NCBI GenBank assembly: GCA_963576475.1 | Contig: OY754965.1 | Coordinates: forward strand, 3,398,769-3,462,768 | Direction: 5' to 3' | DNA: 64,000 bases | DNA from: Molanna angustata | Lineage: Eukaryota; Arthropoda; Insecta; Trichoptera; Molannidae | Shown here: in pieces, positions 1 through 10,130 of the stretch | Position numbering within the stretch: position 1 is the first letter of the stretch | How the letters are laid out: the number at the start of each line of letters is the position of its first letter | The notes under the pieces: model-generated | What the model saw: only the letters and a program-made list of their open reading frames with translations | Told to the model about the DNA's origin: nothing | Database searches by the model: none | Translations under genes and position numbers: made by a program

Positions 1-5
1 GACAA

Positions 6-143
6 CGCGTCATTTAGCTCAATAAAAGAAACAAGAAAAGATAACCCAATGTATGGAAGTAACAATTGCCAGTCACGTGACAACTGTCACTTCTATACAT
101 TGAGTTATCTTGTCTTGTTTATTTTTTTGGGCTAAATGACACG
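6..143. mobile_element. Palindromic MITE-like element
   Basis: The two halves are near-perfect reverse complements: the left end starts CGCGTCATTTAGC and the right end, read on the other strand, starts CGTGTCATTTAGC. The match continues about 60 bp inward past a shared CAATGTAT block, and the centre carries GTCACGTGAC. There is no open frame. This is the form of a foldback or MITE DNA element. I could not identify a target-site duplication, so the superfamily is open. Confidence 0.7.
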
Positions 144-237
144 TAGTCTAGGGGGGCTGTTCAGCTATTAGTCATACGAGATGCTTATAACCGAACGTCG
201 TAGTATCAAGTAAAGATATTTTTGTACAACTACACAA

Positions 238-345
238 TACATATACCATCACGGAATATCACAAAATGTGAGGTAACCAACGACAGGTGTGCGGGTATGC
301 ATTACCTTATAAAAATAAGCACGACACATACGCGTATGCTATGTG
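238..345 (-). repeat. Dispersed repeat, probably an RTE-type 3' end
   Basis: The stretch beginning TACCATCACGGAATATC is repeated in diverged form at 62183-62275 (TACCATCACGGTATATC). In both, a block of the type AATGTG..GGT/ATTACC and then GACACA follow at similar spacing. The opening resembles the reverse complement of the segment after the RTE stop codon at 47095-47115, which suggests a minus-strand RTE-like tail. That last step is inference. Confidence 0.45.
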
Positions 346-900
346 AGATGTTATTTTTATTCGATAACCCGGCTCTAACGAGACATACAAAAACGGTGAT
401 AACCACAGCAAATAAATTATAAAGGATCTTTAGTTAGATATTATTTAGTTTGTAAACAAGTAGATGTATCTTTATTCTTCCCCCCACAGTCCTTATCCTG
501 ATCCAAATATCTTAGACATGAATGCAACTCAATTTTGTTAATTTCAGTATGAAGTAAATAAAGCTTTGATGATCACACACTACATATTTTTAATAGACTT
601 AATAATATGTATCTATAAACATCTATTTTATATTTTCTTAAATTTATAAATACATTATGTATAATACCTATACATGCACACAATGTTTTATATTATTCAT
701 GTATGTAACTATAATAGGATTGTGTATTTCGTACTTTATTGTTCTTCAAAATATAATAAATATCAAATTTTTACAATTTTACAATGTACTTTTGTTATAT
801 AATGTTTGTTTTATGAATATCGCTTTCATCAATAGTTGCATATTTTCGAAAATAATTATTGAAATTTATTTTCTCTGTAATTAAATTTTTCGTGATGAAT
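346..900. other. AT-rich stretch, nothing recognised
   Basis: Very A/T-rich sequence with only chance open frames (longest 75 codons, rich in Ile, Phe and Tyr). No repeat partner was seen elsewhere in the window. Confidence 0.5.
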
Positions 901-902
901 TT

Positions 903-1030
903 AACCTGCCAGGAGTGTGTTCAAAATGAACGTCGAGTGCACTTAGTGACGCTCTAAAGCAGCCTATTCACGATCGTATCATTCGGCATCGCTCCATATG
1001 GACCGGCACCATTTGGAGCATTGTAAAATT
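903..1030 (+). repeat. Family Y repeat, fragment
   Basis: Carries the block CGAGTGCACTTAGTGACGCTC followed by pieces of a GC-richer sequence. The same block occurs at 43348-43372 and, on the other strand, around 27425-27450. It is one of about five fragments of a dispersed family here called Y. No coding capacity was seen. Confidence 0.55.
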
Positions 1031-1239
1031 TTCATCACACTCACGGGCGCGCCATCGAGCCATCAAAAATAGCATACACAAGTATCTTTCTATTTTTTTT
1101 TAAATTTTCAAGTATCAAATGAGTTATAATTCTATACTGCTATAGCGATTTATTTATATATAAAAATAAAATAAAAAAAACAAAGAGAAAATGTTGTATT
1201 TTCGCATTCACGAGAGTGTCAAACAGCTCGGCGCAATTT

Positions 1240-1438
1240 ACCGCTGGTTTTCACACTCACGATCATGCCGTACCGGCAGGATGCGCCGCGCCGTTTGTCG
1301 CGGCACGAAGAGTTTCGATCGTTTGGAATTCCGTTTTGGTGTGTCAGGCCAATCGGGCTGCGCGGGCTTTGACATAAACGAGCGCATTTTGGAATGATAG
1401 CAAGCCATTTGAAAGGATGGCACGATCGTAATGGGGCC
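1240..1438. other. GC-richer island of unknown nature
   Basis: A short segment much richer in G+C than its surroundings, containing GATGCGCCGCGCCGTTTGTC. Both strands have short open frames (61 to 68 codons), which is likely a side effect of composition. It lies directly upstream of the split RTE copy and beside a Y fragment, so it may be part of an older repeat. Not identified. Confidence 0.35.
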
Positions 1439-1439
1439 C

Positions 1440-1663
1440 TTAAGCAGTTATGTCCGATACAAGAATTTCAAAGGAAGCCAAAATTGCCGTACATAATGCA
1501 ATTGTACTGCTTACTTTGACGTATGTCAGTGAAATATGAACGTGGCAAAAGAAGCATGAAAGTAGAATAAATACTGTAGAAATGAGATCCCTTAGAAGAA
1601 TATGTAATAGAACGATGTATGATAGAATAAAAAATGAAGACATAAGGAGAGAATGCAAGATAT
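1440..1663 (+). pseudogene. RTE-type LINE remnant, upstream half (interrupted)
   Basis: The sequence aligns by eye with 46580-46800 in the better preserved RTE copy: AAGGAAGCCAAAATTGCCGT and ATAGAACGATGTATGATAG are shared. That region codes the stretch after the reverse-transcriptase fingers and palm, with MYASETW and EMRSLRRV motifs. Here the frame is broken. The homology stops at GCAAGATAT (1655-1663), where another LINE is inserted, and resumes near 3000. It is therefore the older of two nested elements. Confidence 0.75.
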
Positions 1664-2339
1664 AGAAGGAAAGTCAAAGACACTAAATACCTTGGAATAA
1701 TTATAGATGAAAGACTTGACTGGAAACAACACATACAAAACACATCTGATAAAATAAGGAAAACTGTATTTATATTCAAGGAAATAAGAAACATGCTATC
1801 TCTAAAAACATTAAAATCTATTTATTTCGCTCTTGTACAAAGTATACTAACATATGGAATATTGGGTTGGGGGGGAGCCACCTTAGCTGCCCTAGATCCG
1901 CTTATTAAAAGCCAAAAAGCCGTTGTAAGGGTCATAAATAAAAAACCATATAGACATCCATCCGACCAACTGTTTCGCGAATTTGGTGTACTTGACGTTA
2001 GACAAATATACACAAAAACAATTGTACTACATTACAACAAGCATCAACATCTGCTGATACCATTGTCTCATCAACTTTCAACGAGATGTCGCAACGAAAA
2101 GCATTATAAGGTGCCCAGGACCAGAACAGAGTTTGCACATAGGCACTTCTCGTTTTTGGCACCCAGGCTGTTTAACTCGGTTCATGATAAAAACTTTAAC
2201 CTGAAGAAGTTTATTGGTAATCCTGCACTTAAAGGATTGTTGACGGATTGGCTATTAAAAATGGGAAGAAAAGATACTGAAAAGGTACTTACCTATGTCC
2301 CTGCCTAGTGCACAGATGAACAGGGTATGTACGTATGTG

Positions 2340-2391
2340 GGTGAGCGCGTGTGTATATGTGTGTGTGTGGTGTGTGTGTGTGTGTGTGCGT

Positions 2392-2465
<74 letters not shown>

Positions 2466-2500
2466 GTGTGTGCGTGTGGGTGTTTGGGTGTTGGTGTGTG
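2340..2500. repeat. (TG)n microsatellite in the LINE tail
   Basis: A long, slightly interrupted TG run. It lies between the LINE stop codon (2308) and the 3' hairpin. A TG-rich tract also follows the stop codon of the related LINE at 14305-15552 (read on its coding strand), so it may be an ancestral part of the 3' untranslated region that expanded. Confidence 0.95.
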
Positions 2501-2792
2501 GGTGCAAAACAGACCACACTATATCTGATATTTTTGTTTTGTTTTGTTTTGTTTATGTATGTATTGTTTATTTATTTATTTTTTTTTTCTCTCGCCTTAT
2601 TGATTGATATATTTTTGTTTACTTATATATAAACCATTGTTTTGTTTTATTTTCTGCTTTATTGCTTGATGTACTATTCTTGATTACCTATAGTTATATA
2701 AATCATGTTATATAGAATGCATACTGTCACAAAACTGAATGAAATACGAAAATATTGTATAAATATGTATATTAATGTGATTGTGAAATATT

Positions 2793-2825
2793 CCACCTCG
2801 GTACAGGCTAAGCCTAGTGAGGTGG
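2793..2825 (+). other. Hairpin in LINE 3' untranslated region
   Basis: CCACCTCGGTACAGGCT is followed, after one base, by AGCCTAGTGAGGTGG. The outer 7 bp and inner 5 bp pair perfectly, with an internal bulge of unpaired bases. It ends 35 nt before the poly(A). The same 33-nt block, with one base changed at the loop, lies on the other strand at 43049-43081. A role in binding the LINE's own reverse transcriptase is inference. Confidence 0.8.
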
Positions 2826-2855
2826 ATATATATATATTTAATATGTAAAAAAGAT

Positions 2856-3300
<445 letters not shown>

Positions 3301-3319
3301 TAAGTATGCATGTATGTAC

Positions 3320-3415
3320 CTAAGCCATTCAGAACGACTGGAAACAGACGCTCTCAAGAGACTGTCGCGTTCAGATTGAAGGTAGATAAGCTCGAAATGC
3401 TCTATAAAATGCGTC
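3320..3415 (+). repeat. Family Y repeat, fragment
   Basis: Shares CCATTCAGAACGACTGGAAAC, CAGACGCTC and TTCAGATTGAA with 43378-43440 and with the reverse strand of 27370-27420. It begins about 20 bp after the end of the RTE copy. Confidence 0.55.
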
Positions 3416-3419
3416 AGAA

Positions 3420-3870
3420 AAAATATCTATAACTCTTGAAGATATTATGTTCAATTTTTGTTTTATTATTTCATTTTTAATTTCATTGATTATTTTCGAA
3501 AAGAAGATATCTATAATATTTTATTACCATTATATTAATTATGTACTTACGTCTACATTCATAAATAATATTCTTATATAACAATAAGAGATATTAAATA
3601 CTTATCACATCTATAATTAATTATTTATGTACCTACAGTGTATTGATTATATGGAAAATGTATTTTATTATAATATAATTAAACCATTTTATCTTTTCGA
3701 AATACAAATCATATTCCAGAAATTGTTTTTTTTCTAATAATTCCAAATCATTTCCACAGAATATAATATTAAAATTAACAAATCGTAAATAAGTAAATCT
3801 TCAACATTGTTTCTTATAATTTTGGCGATTGAAACAGTTGCAGATTGGAGATTTCAATTTTTAAATTTAA
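3420..3870. other. AT-rich stretch, nothing recognised
   Basis: A/T-rich with no open frame of note. It ends in a (TAA)n run at 3869-3884, which forms the upstream flank of the R4/Dong-like fragment. Confidence 0.5.
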
Positions 3871-3885
3871 TAATAATAATAATAA

Positions 3886-4284
3886 AAAATTAGAAAATAC
3901 ACTGACTTGCAAGACGAAATCAAGCGAATCTGGGACATGCAATCTGTGATAATAGTACCAATAGTAATTTCCACCACAGGAATTATTCCATTAAACTTAT
4001 TCAGCAGTTTAGAAACCATCAAATTAGGTACCTAAATACACATACGTCACCATGCAAAAAGCAGCCATATTAAACACATGCAGACTGGTGAGGAAATTCC
4101 TCCAAATCGACGACACTACTGACCTTACTAACACATAAATACTACATATGGCACCAACACACAAAACACCACATGTTATACACTCAGTAAGGATAGCACT
4201 TGGCAGCATTGCTCGTGCTACCCCAAATCCCACCAGGTGATAAACCTGAGAAGGTGTTAAAGAGCCCGAAATAATAATAATAAA
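3886..4284 (+). pseudogene. R4/Dong-like LINE 3' fragment in a (TAA)n site
   Basis: Frame 3886-4035 reads KIRKYTDLQDEIKRIW, then IVPIVISTTGIIP. After a frameshift, 4052-4138 reads QKAAILNTCRLVRKFL. In LINEs with a restriction-like endonuclease, the segment after the catalytic domain has the form EKi.KYtdL..EikrlW, and I recognise that here; a related piece lies at 20325-20600. The fragment is bounded by TAA repeats on the left (3869-3884) and an AAT tail on the right (4269-4284). Dong elements are known to target TAA repeats, so the flanks fit. Only the last ~80 codons survive. Confidence 0.6.
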
Positions 4285-4330
4285 CACTTCCTTGCACCCT
4301 GCGCAAGTGGCGAGTTTATTGCCGTATGGC
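4276..4330. repeat. Short repeat shared with 42362-42412
   Basis: TAATAAACACTTCCTTGCAC and GCAAGTGGCGAGTTTATTG have a diverged partner at 42365-42410, also directly after a TAA-rich run. Probably the end of another minus-strand element that shares the TAA flank. Confidence 0.45.
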
Positions 4331-5047
4331 AATTTATATACTTATCTAAGAGAGATCAAAGTAGATTAATAATTGAAGGAATTTCAATTACTCTTTTAAT
4401 ATGATGAACCTTTTGACTTTAAAAATTACTGAATAAGCGATTTAAAAATTACTGATCAATTACAGAATGTATGAAGTTCTTATAAATTATTAAGGACTGG
4501 AAAAAAAATACAAACAAAAATATTGGAAAAGACAAAAACATGTCAAAACATTATCGTAAAAAAGTCTATTTACGTACCTACCCAATATTTTTTATTGAAT
4601 TTATAAAGCAAAGTAATAAATAATATGTTTCTGTAAAATCCAAGAAGTCATGTTAAAAAATGGTTGAGAGAAAAACTCTTACGTCAACAATTGTCCACTT
4701 TTCAATGTAATCACTACCAGGAGACTATGCGAGCAGAGGCGATAAACGAGATGAATCACAGTATGGAAAGATTTAACGTTGAATATCCAACCATTGATAA
4801 GGTTCCCGCCCACGCTATGTATCCGGAGAGTAGAAACTCAAGGGAGGTTGGTGCATATACATTATATACATATATTTCCCTCCCATCAGTCGCCTGCGTC
4901 ACCAACCACCTGTGACGCCAACCTACGGACTGTGGCGTCATCATACTTCATAATATTATCCTACCCACTCAATTTCTACGTTCTTCTATATCATTTTCTA
5001 ACGATATAATTCGAAATTTTTACAACATAACAGTCGAGAAAAAATGT
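4331..5047. other. Unassigned sequence
   Basis: No recognisable gene or repeat partner. The segment 4840-4960 is richer in C and contains a reverse-complementary pair, GTTGGTG at 4848 and CACCAAC at 4899, but nothing diagnostic. Confidence 0.4.
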
Positions 5048-5890
5048 TTAACCCTTCGAACGCGTTAAGCAAAAAATAAAATTTGATCTGAAAAATGCAA
5101 ATTTTCCATAAAAAATTCTATAAAATTCCTTTTATTTATTTTAATCAATATCTTGATTTAATACACTAAAAAAATAGTTGTCACGTTATATTTTGGGGAG
5201 AGGGGGGCTCAAAAAAAATTTAAATATATATTTTTAATATTTTTTTCGTAAATTTACAATTATTAGTCATTGTTTCTGATTTTAGAAAATAGATAAATTA
5301 TCATATTTACATATATTATAAATATTTACAAAAACTTTCATGAAAAATAACAGAAAAAAATGAAAAATATAACAATTAGTAATGTCATGAAAAAATTAAT
5401 TAATAAGAAATTAATTTTTAATTTTATCAATTTCCATATCATTTACTTCATATAACTTGAAAGCAATTTATAATAATTCTATATAGTATATATTCTAGGG
5501 AAAATTACTCACATTTAGTATCCAACAGAGAATGATAAAAATCTCAGGAGCAGCACAACAGTATACATGACTTCATCAAACACCAACTAGAATCCTCTAA
5601 TAATTCTAAATATTTAGCGTCAACAAATGTGTTAAACATATAATAAAAATGCTGTCCTCTATACTGATGAAAAGAAAAGAGACATACGTTTGGCATCTCT
5701 TTTTCCCACCCCTGCGCAGTATTAAAACAAAAACAAAGGGTCTGAATATGTCATAAATGCGGAGAAACTAAAGTCGACTATCGCGTCTAAAGGTAACGTT
5801 TTTAGAAGCAATGGACTATAGTCGATTTACGCGTCCAAAGGGTAAAAAAAATTGGGCGACTTTAGTCGATTTACGCTTTCAAAGGGTTAA
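5048..5890. mobile_element. piggyBac-like non-autonomous element with TTAA ends
   Basis: Both ends show TTAA (5048-5051 and 5887-5890). Inside, the left terminus reads CCCTTCGAACGCGT and the right, on the other strand, CCCTTTGAAAGCGT (12 of 14 identical). Near the right end three related blocks occur: AGTCGACTATCGCGTCTAAAGG, then AGTCGATTTACGCGTCCAAAGGG, then AGTCGATTTACGCTTTCAAAGGG. TTAA target duplication with CCC-starting inverted ends is the piggyBac signature. No transposase frame is present, so it would depend on a helper. Confidence 0.75.
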
Positions 5891-6147
5891 AGCGAGTGGA
5901 TGATTATTATATCTGGGTAGTGAGTTTCAACGATATGGACGACCAGATAAAGACATTCAAAGAAAAGTGGTTGCTGGGAACAAAGTGAATGGAGCACAAT
6001 AACCTGTGATGAATGCTTATAACATATATCTAGAGAGGCTAAACTTCGCCACAGTGGCGACTTTGAAATATGCACATGAGACATGTAGGTATATAATTAC
6101 ATAGGTTGGTCTGTCCATGTATGAAGAATTTTATTTTTTTGTCATCT

Positions 6148-6640
6148 TAGCGAAAGGGGTCTCAAAATTTGCGCATAAATATTTAGATTGTACCTGCATT
6201 TAATTTTATGATTCAATAGTAATTTTGGCCCTTTAGTAATACTTGAAGCTGGGGCTTGGAGGATGTTTATTGGAAAATTTGATTTTAATTATTTTGCATG
6301 TTTAAAATTTCTTGATTTTTCCAAAATAAATGATAAAAGTTTTATTGCGATTAAAGAATTGGATTATCAACAACATATACATACATCCGATCAAATTAAG
6401 TACTTATGGTCTTCCGAAATTAATCAAATCAACATATAGGTACTCCCTTTCAAATCAACGAATGGCGCGCGACACACTAATAATAAAAATATTTTGAAAA
6501 CTTTGACCTCTGGTTGAGGGACAAAACTAGTATAGAATATTGTTTTCATTATTTTGTAGATCATTAATTGCTGAATGAGGAAATTTTAAGACCCCTTTAA
6601 GTGGATTCGATAAAAAATTTGTACGGCCCAGCTCAATGGA
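6148..6640. mobile_element. DNA-transposon-like repeat, copy 1
   Basis: AAAGGGGTCTCAAAATTT at 6153-6170 is mirrored by AAATTTTAAGACCCCTTT at 6581-6598 (one mismatch). A second copy lies at 38435-39030, sharing GGGGTCTCA, TGGCCCT, GAAGCTGGGGCTTG, ACATCCGATC and GGCGCGC in the same order and ending, in both, with TTGTACGGCCCAGC. Homology extends about 40 bp beyond the right inverted end, so the true border is uncertain. Non-coding. Confidence 0.6.
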
Positions 6641-6654
6641 CATCTTAGAAAAAG

Positions 6655-7030
6655 CATAAAAATCGATTAAATGCCATAGAAATCTGGTCGCTTAGAAGGA
6701 TTTGCAAAAAAACGATGCATGGCAGAATAAACAACAAGAATATAAAAGCTGATTGTAACCTGAAGAAAGATATTGTTAGCAGAATGAAAGTAAACACTGT
6801 GATTTGGTCACATGGACAGAATGACTGACAAAGATAATTTATAGATAATTAAAGAAAAGGAACGGGAGTAATGACTATCAAGAAAATATTGACACAACAT
6901 TCCGAAAGAAGGAAACGTTAAGTGTAAACAACAGAGACCATGTATTCAAAGATGTATGCAATTACAGAAGTGTATGGCGTTTGGTTATCTTTGCCTATCA
7001 CAATAGCAGGGACATGGCGTGATGGCGTGT
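6655..7030 (+). pseudogene. Degraded RTE-type LINE 3' end
   Basis: Follows the same order as 46700-47115: GAAATCTGGTCGCTTAGAAG, GATGCATGGCAGAATAAACA, AGAATGAAAGTAAACACTG, then AGTGTATGGCGTTTGGTTAT and GGGACATGGCGTGATGG. Many stops and small gaps show it is old. It is a third copy of the RTE family at 1440-3300 and 46335-47160. Confidence 0.75.
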
Positions 7031-7084
7031 ATGTATATTTGGAAGTTGTCCAGAATGTTGATCTTGAATATTATCATCCTAACC

Positions 7085-7325
7085 TTAGTTGTTACTCCTA
7101 GCCATATTCGTTCCAAGCTGGACATAGACCTCTTATAAGCTTTTCCATTTTATTCTATTATGAACTGTTTACTGCCATCTGCCGGGCAGTATCATCTGTC
7201 CACCTTTTATGTTGGTTTTCTTACACGCCATTTGTTGGTCCTGGCCTCCACTTTAGGGTTCTTGGTGACCATGTGACACTGTCTTGCTTCGCCACGTGCT
7301 CTTCCCACTGCCATTTTTGCCATGG
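7085..7325 (-). pseudogene. Degraded RTE-type LINE 3' end (other subfamily)
   Basis: On the minus strand a frame reads WQKWQWEEHVAKQD and then LKWRPG, comparable with LKWSWAGHIARCQD and LEWRPRTS in the copy at 49621-49923. The plus strand carries CTGGACATAGACCTCTTATA, like TTGGACATAGACCTCCCCCT at 17556. It is a truncated, decayed 3' end. Confidence 0.65.
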
Positions 7326-7329
7326 CGAT

Positions 7330-8095
7330 TGTAAACAAGTAAAATATTTCGAAAATTCTGATTTTTTATTTCCATGTTTGAAAGACACCAAGTAAAAAGT
7401 ATTAGTCACATTATAAGCCTTGGTATATGTACAATCACCATATCACCTATATATAAAAAAATTATGCGATTTCAGTTTGAAGTTGGCTGTGAAAAGATAG
7501 AATTATGTCCTCTGTTAGAAAATACCAAATGACTGCAAAAAAATCGCTGTTTGTTGACGATACAATATACGCTTTTATTACTAATCATATAGGTTACATA
7601 TAAGAAAAGGTAAATTCACTTTTGTCGACAGAACTATATGTGTGGTGGTATTTAAACTAAAAATAGCCCTCAATATTGGAAATTCAATAACATCAGCAAA
7701 TTGAAATGAAGAAATACGTTTTAAATATACAGTATTTGACACATTACAACGAACATGATGTTTGTACCATTACTATTCAAGTGTGACAACTGAATCAATT
7801 ACCCGTTCATAAAGATTCGTTGATTTCAGTTAATGGAAATTATAATCTAAAAATAGTTACCTAACCGATTTGTAAATAATATTGATTTATCGAAAAAAAA
7901 GTTCGTACAGTATGGTTTCGGCGTAAAATTAGCAGATATTCAATTACTTATAAATAACCAATTAAAAATTTTCAGCGACTATCGTTTCTTATTTATTACT
8001 AATGACGTTTACCGGTATCGAACCGGACTGATACCGGTTAGTGTCATTAATAAAAAAAAAAACAATAATACATTTTGTATTGTAAATATTGCAAT
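7330..8095. other. Unassigned AT-rich sequence
   Basis: No gene or repeat recognised. Around 8010-8045 CGGTATCGAACCGGACTGATACCGGTTAGTG contains a small reverse-complement pair (ACCGGTATC / GATACCGGT). Confidence 0.4.
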
Positions 8096-8099
8096 AATA

Positions 8100-8660
8100 A
8101 TTGTATTGTCATCATGGACCTTCACCTTTAATTGTTTTGTCGTCATGGAGCTTCACCAATAATTGTATTGTCATTATGGAGCTTAACCAATAATTATATT
8201 GTCATCATGGAGCTTCACCAAGAATTGTATTGTAATCATGGAGCTTCACTAATAATTATATAAACTGAAGTTTTGTTTTATTTTAACCTGAAACAAATTT
8301 GTTAATAAATTTGCTATGGAGTTCCATCAAGAATTGTCCGTTGAGAAGTTAAATAAAGTTAATAATTATATTGTCATCATGGAGCTTCACCAATAATTAT
8401 ATTGTCATTATGGAGCTTAACCAATAATTATATTGTCATCATGGAGCTTCACCATGATGACAATATAATATATTTTTTTGTTTTATTTTAACCTGAAACA
8501 AATTTGTTAATAAATTTGCTATGGAGTTCCATCAAGAATTGTCCGTTGAGAAGTTAAATAAAGTTAATAATTATATTGTCATCATGGAGCTTCACCAATA
8601 ATTGTATTGTAATCATGGAGCTTCACCATTAATAGTATTGTCATCATGGAGCTTCATCAA
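8100..8660. repeat. 31-bp tandem repeat with duplicated spacer and palindrome
   Basis: Five 31-bp units start at 8100, 8131, 8162, 8193 and 8224, of the form ATTGTATTGTCATCATGGAG plus CTTCACCAATA. A 120-bp non-repeat spacer (beginning near 8273, containing AACCTGAAACAAATTTG) follows, then more units, then a second copy of the same spacer (from 8477) and more units to 8660. At 8428-8468 one unit is fused to an inverted half unit, giving 17-bp perfect arms around a 7-nt loop. No coding frame. Confidence 0.8.
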
Positions 8661-8944
8661 GAATATTGTTCGTCGAGAAACTAAATAACAAAATTACTTA
8701 AGATAAATTCGACTGTGCGGATTTTTAGATAAGGGTACTTTAGTAATTAATTTGTATATGGAGAATAACAATTTTCGCCTTTTTTATCTCATTACTGATC
8801 CATGAGAATACAAAACCCCTTTGATTAACAAGAAATTTTATTTCATTTAAAAAAAAATATGACTGTTTATATTCAGATTGAATCTACATTTGATAAAATC
8901 ATACAAAACCATTCTTAGGAAATGTAGTTAAATTTGTACAGTCG

Positions 8945-9236
8945 CCCTGATGAGTTACAGACGTGCAGTAAACATTGAACAATGCTCCTGATGAGTCACA
9001 TAAAACCTATTGAACATTGCCCAATAGTCTTGATGAATTACAAAAATGCAGTAAACATTGAACAATGGTCCTGATGAGTCAGAAAAAATCTGGTGAACAT
9101 TGCCCAATGGCCTTGATGAGTTACAAAAATGCAGTAAACATTGAACAATGGCCCCGATGAGCCACCGAATTTTCAGTGATCATTGAACAATGGCCCCGTC
9201 GAGTTATAAAAATGCAGTGAATTATGGCCTTAAAAT
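8945..9236. repeat. Minisatellite with alternating 41/42-bp half units (83-bp period)
   Basis: Seven half-units begin with CTGATGAGT-like blocks at 8947, 8988, 9030, 9071, 9113, 9154 and 9196. They alternate: type A contains AAAATGCAGTAAACATTGAAC, type B contains TGAACATTGCCCAATGG. The higher-order period is therefore about 83 bp. Confidence 0.8.
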
Positions 9237-9984
9237 ATTATAAAATGAAATATCTCTGAGAATAAACTACGCTAGTAATTTTAGGTCTGCTGGTCATGAA
9301 AAAAATAACGCACTTAGGAGCTATAACAGTCACTTTAATAAATATTTATACAGCGTGAAATTTCACTGTAATATTAAAATATTTCTTTTGCAAGGACGAG
9401 TCTTTTTTGAAATGGTTGATAGTTATTTTATATAGGAGTATTGAACCATTTACCTCCAACTTCCGATCATTTAACATCCTTACCGGAAATTTTGCTTTTA
9501 AAGGTAGTTTTATCGATCTTTTTCATTAGTACCATTTTTCGCTAGGTATAATTTAGTTTTCCCAAGTATTGGTTTACGTACAGCGCTAATTTATATAATC
9601 CTACAAAATAATTATGCGTATGAACTTTTCAAAATTAAAGTCAACGTTTGGATAAATAGTTTTGAAGCTACATTGTTAAACAATTTAAATTATTACAAAT
9701 CACATTGATTTATCCACTATTGAGTTATTTGATACGACTGGTTTCGAAGAGGTAGAAGAGGTATTTATGAAAAGGTAGGTGTCATCAGACCTGAGGAAGA
9801 AGCGATCGTTTTTAAGCAAAGAGATTTTTAATAACAGATTTTCCCATGAAAGATTTTATTTTGTCTCACATGTAGATTTGTACTCATATTATAATTACTT
9901 AGATATTGTTTTGTAAACGTTTGCATGGGGCTAGCGTCTAAATTAAATGTACCTACATTGTACATTAAATCACCTTCGAACAAT
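9237..9984. other. Unassigned sequence
   Basis: AT-rich, no gene, no internal repeat and no second copy in the window that I could see. Confidence 0.4.
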
Positions 9985-10130
9985 AAATCTTAAGGTCCTT
10001 GTATACCTTGGGTATACGGAATACGGATACTGTACATAAATACGTACACTTAATTACCTTCTAATGTATAAAACACGAAAACATATTGTTTGTCACCAAA
10101 TCGGTGATATACAATATTTTTTCGTGTGTT
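9985..10130 (+). repeat. Family Z repeat, uninterrupted copy
   Basis: Starts TTAAGGTCCTTGTATACCTTG and ends in a hairpin, TTGTCACCAAATCGGTGATA, followed by TACAATATTTTTTCG. The same left and right parts occur at 31183-31250 and 31505-31560, where a SINE-like block separates them. This copy therefore gives the pre-insertion arrangement. Confidence 0.7.

Noticed and set aside
222..422. A 66-codon plus-strand frame
   Set aside because: It overlaps a dispersed repeat with a diverged partner at 62183 in which the frame is not kept.
2289..2632. Open frames rich in Thr/His or Cys/Val on both strands
   Set aside because: They are translations of the (TG)n microsatellite.
8100..9236. CRISPR-like array
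   Set aside because: The units are contiguous or have no unique spacers, and the DNA is eukaryotic.
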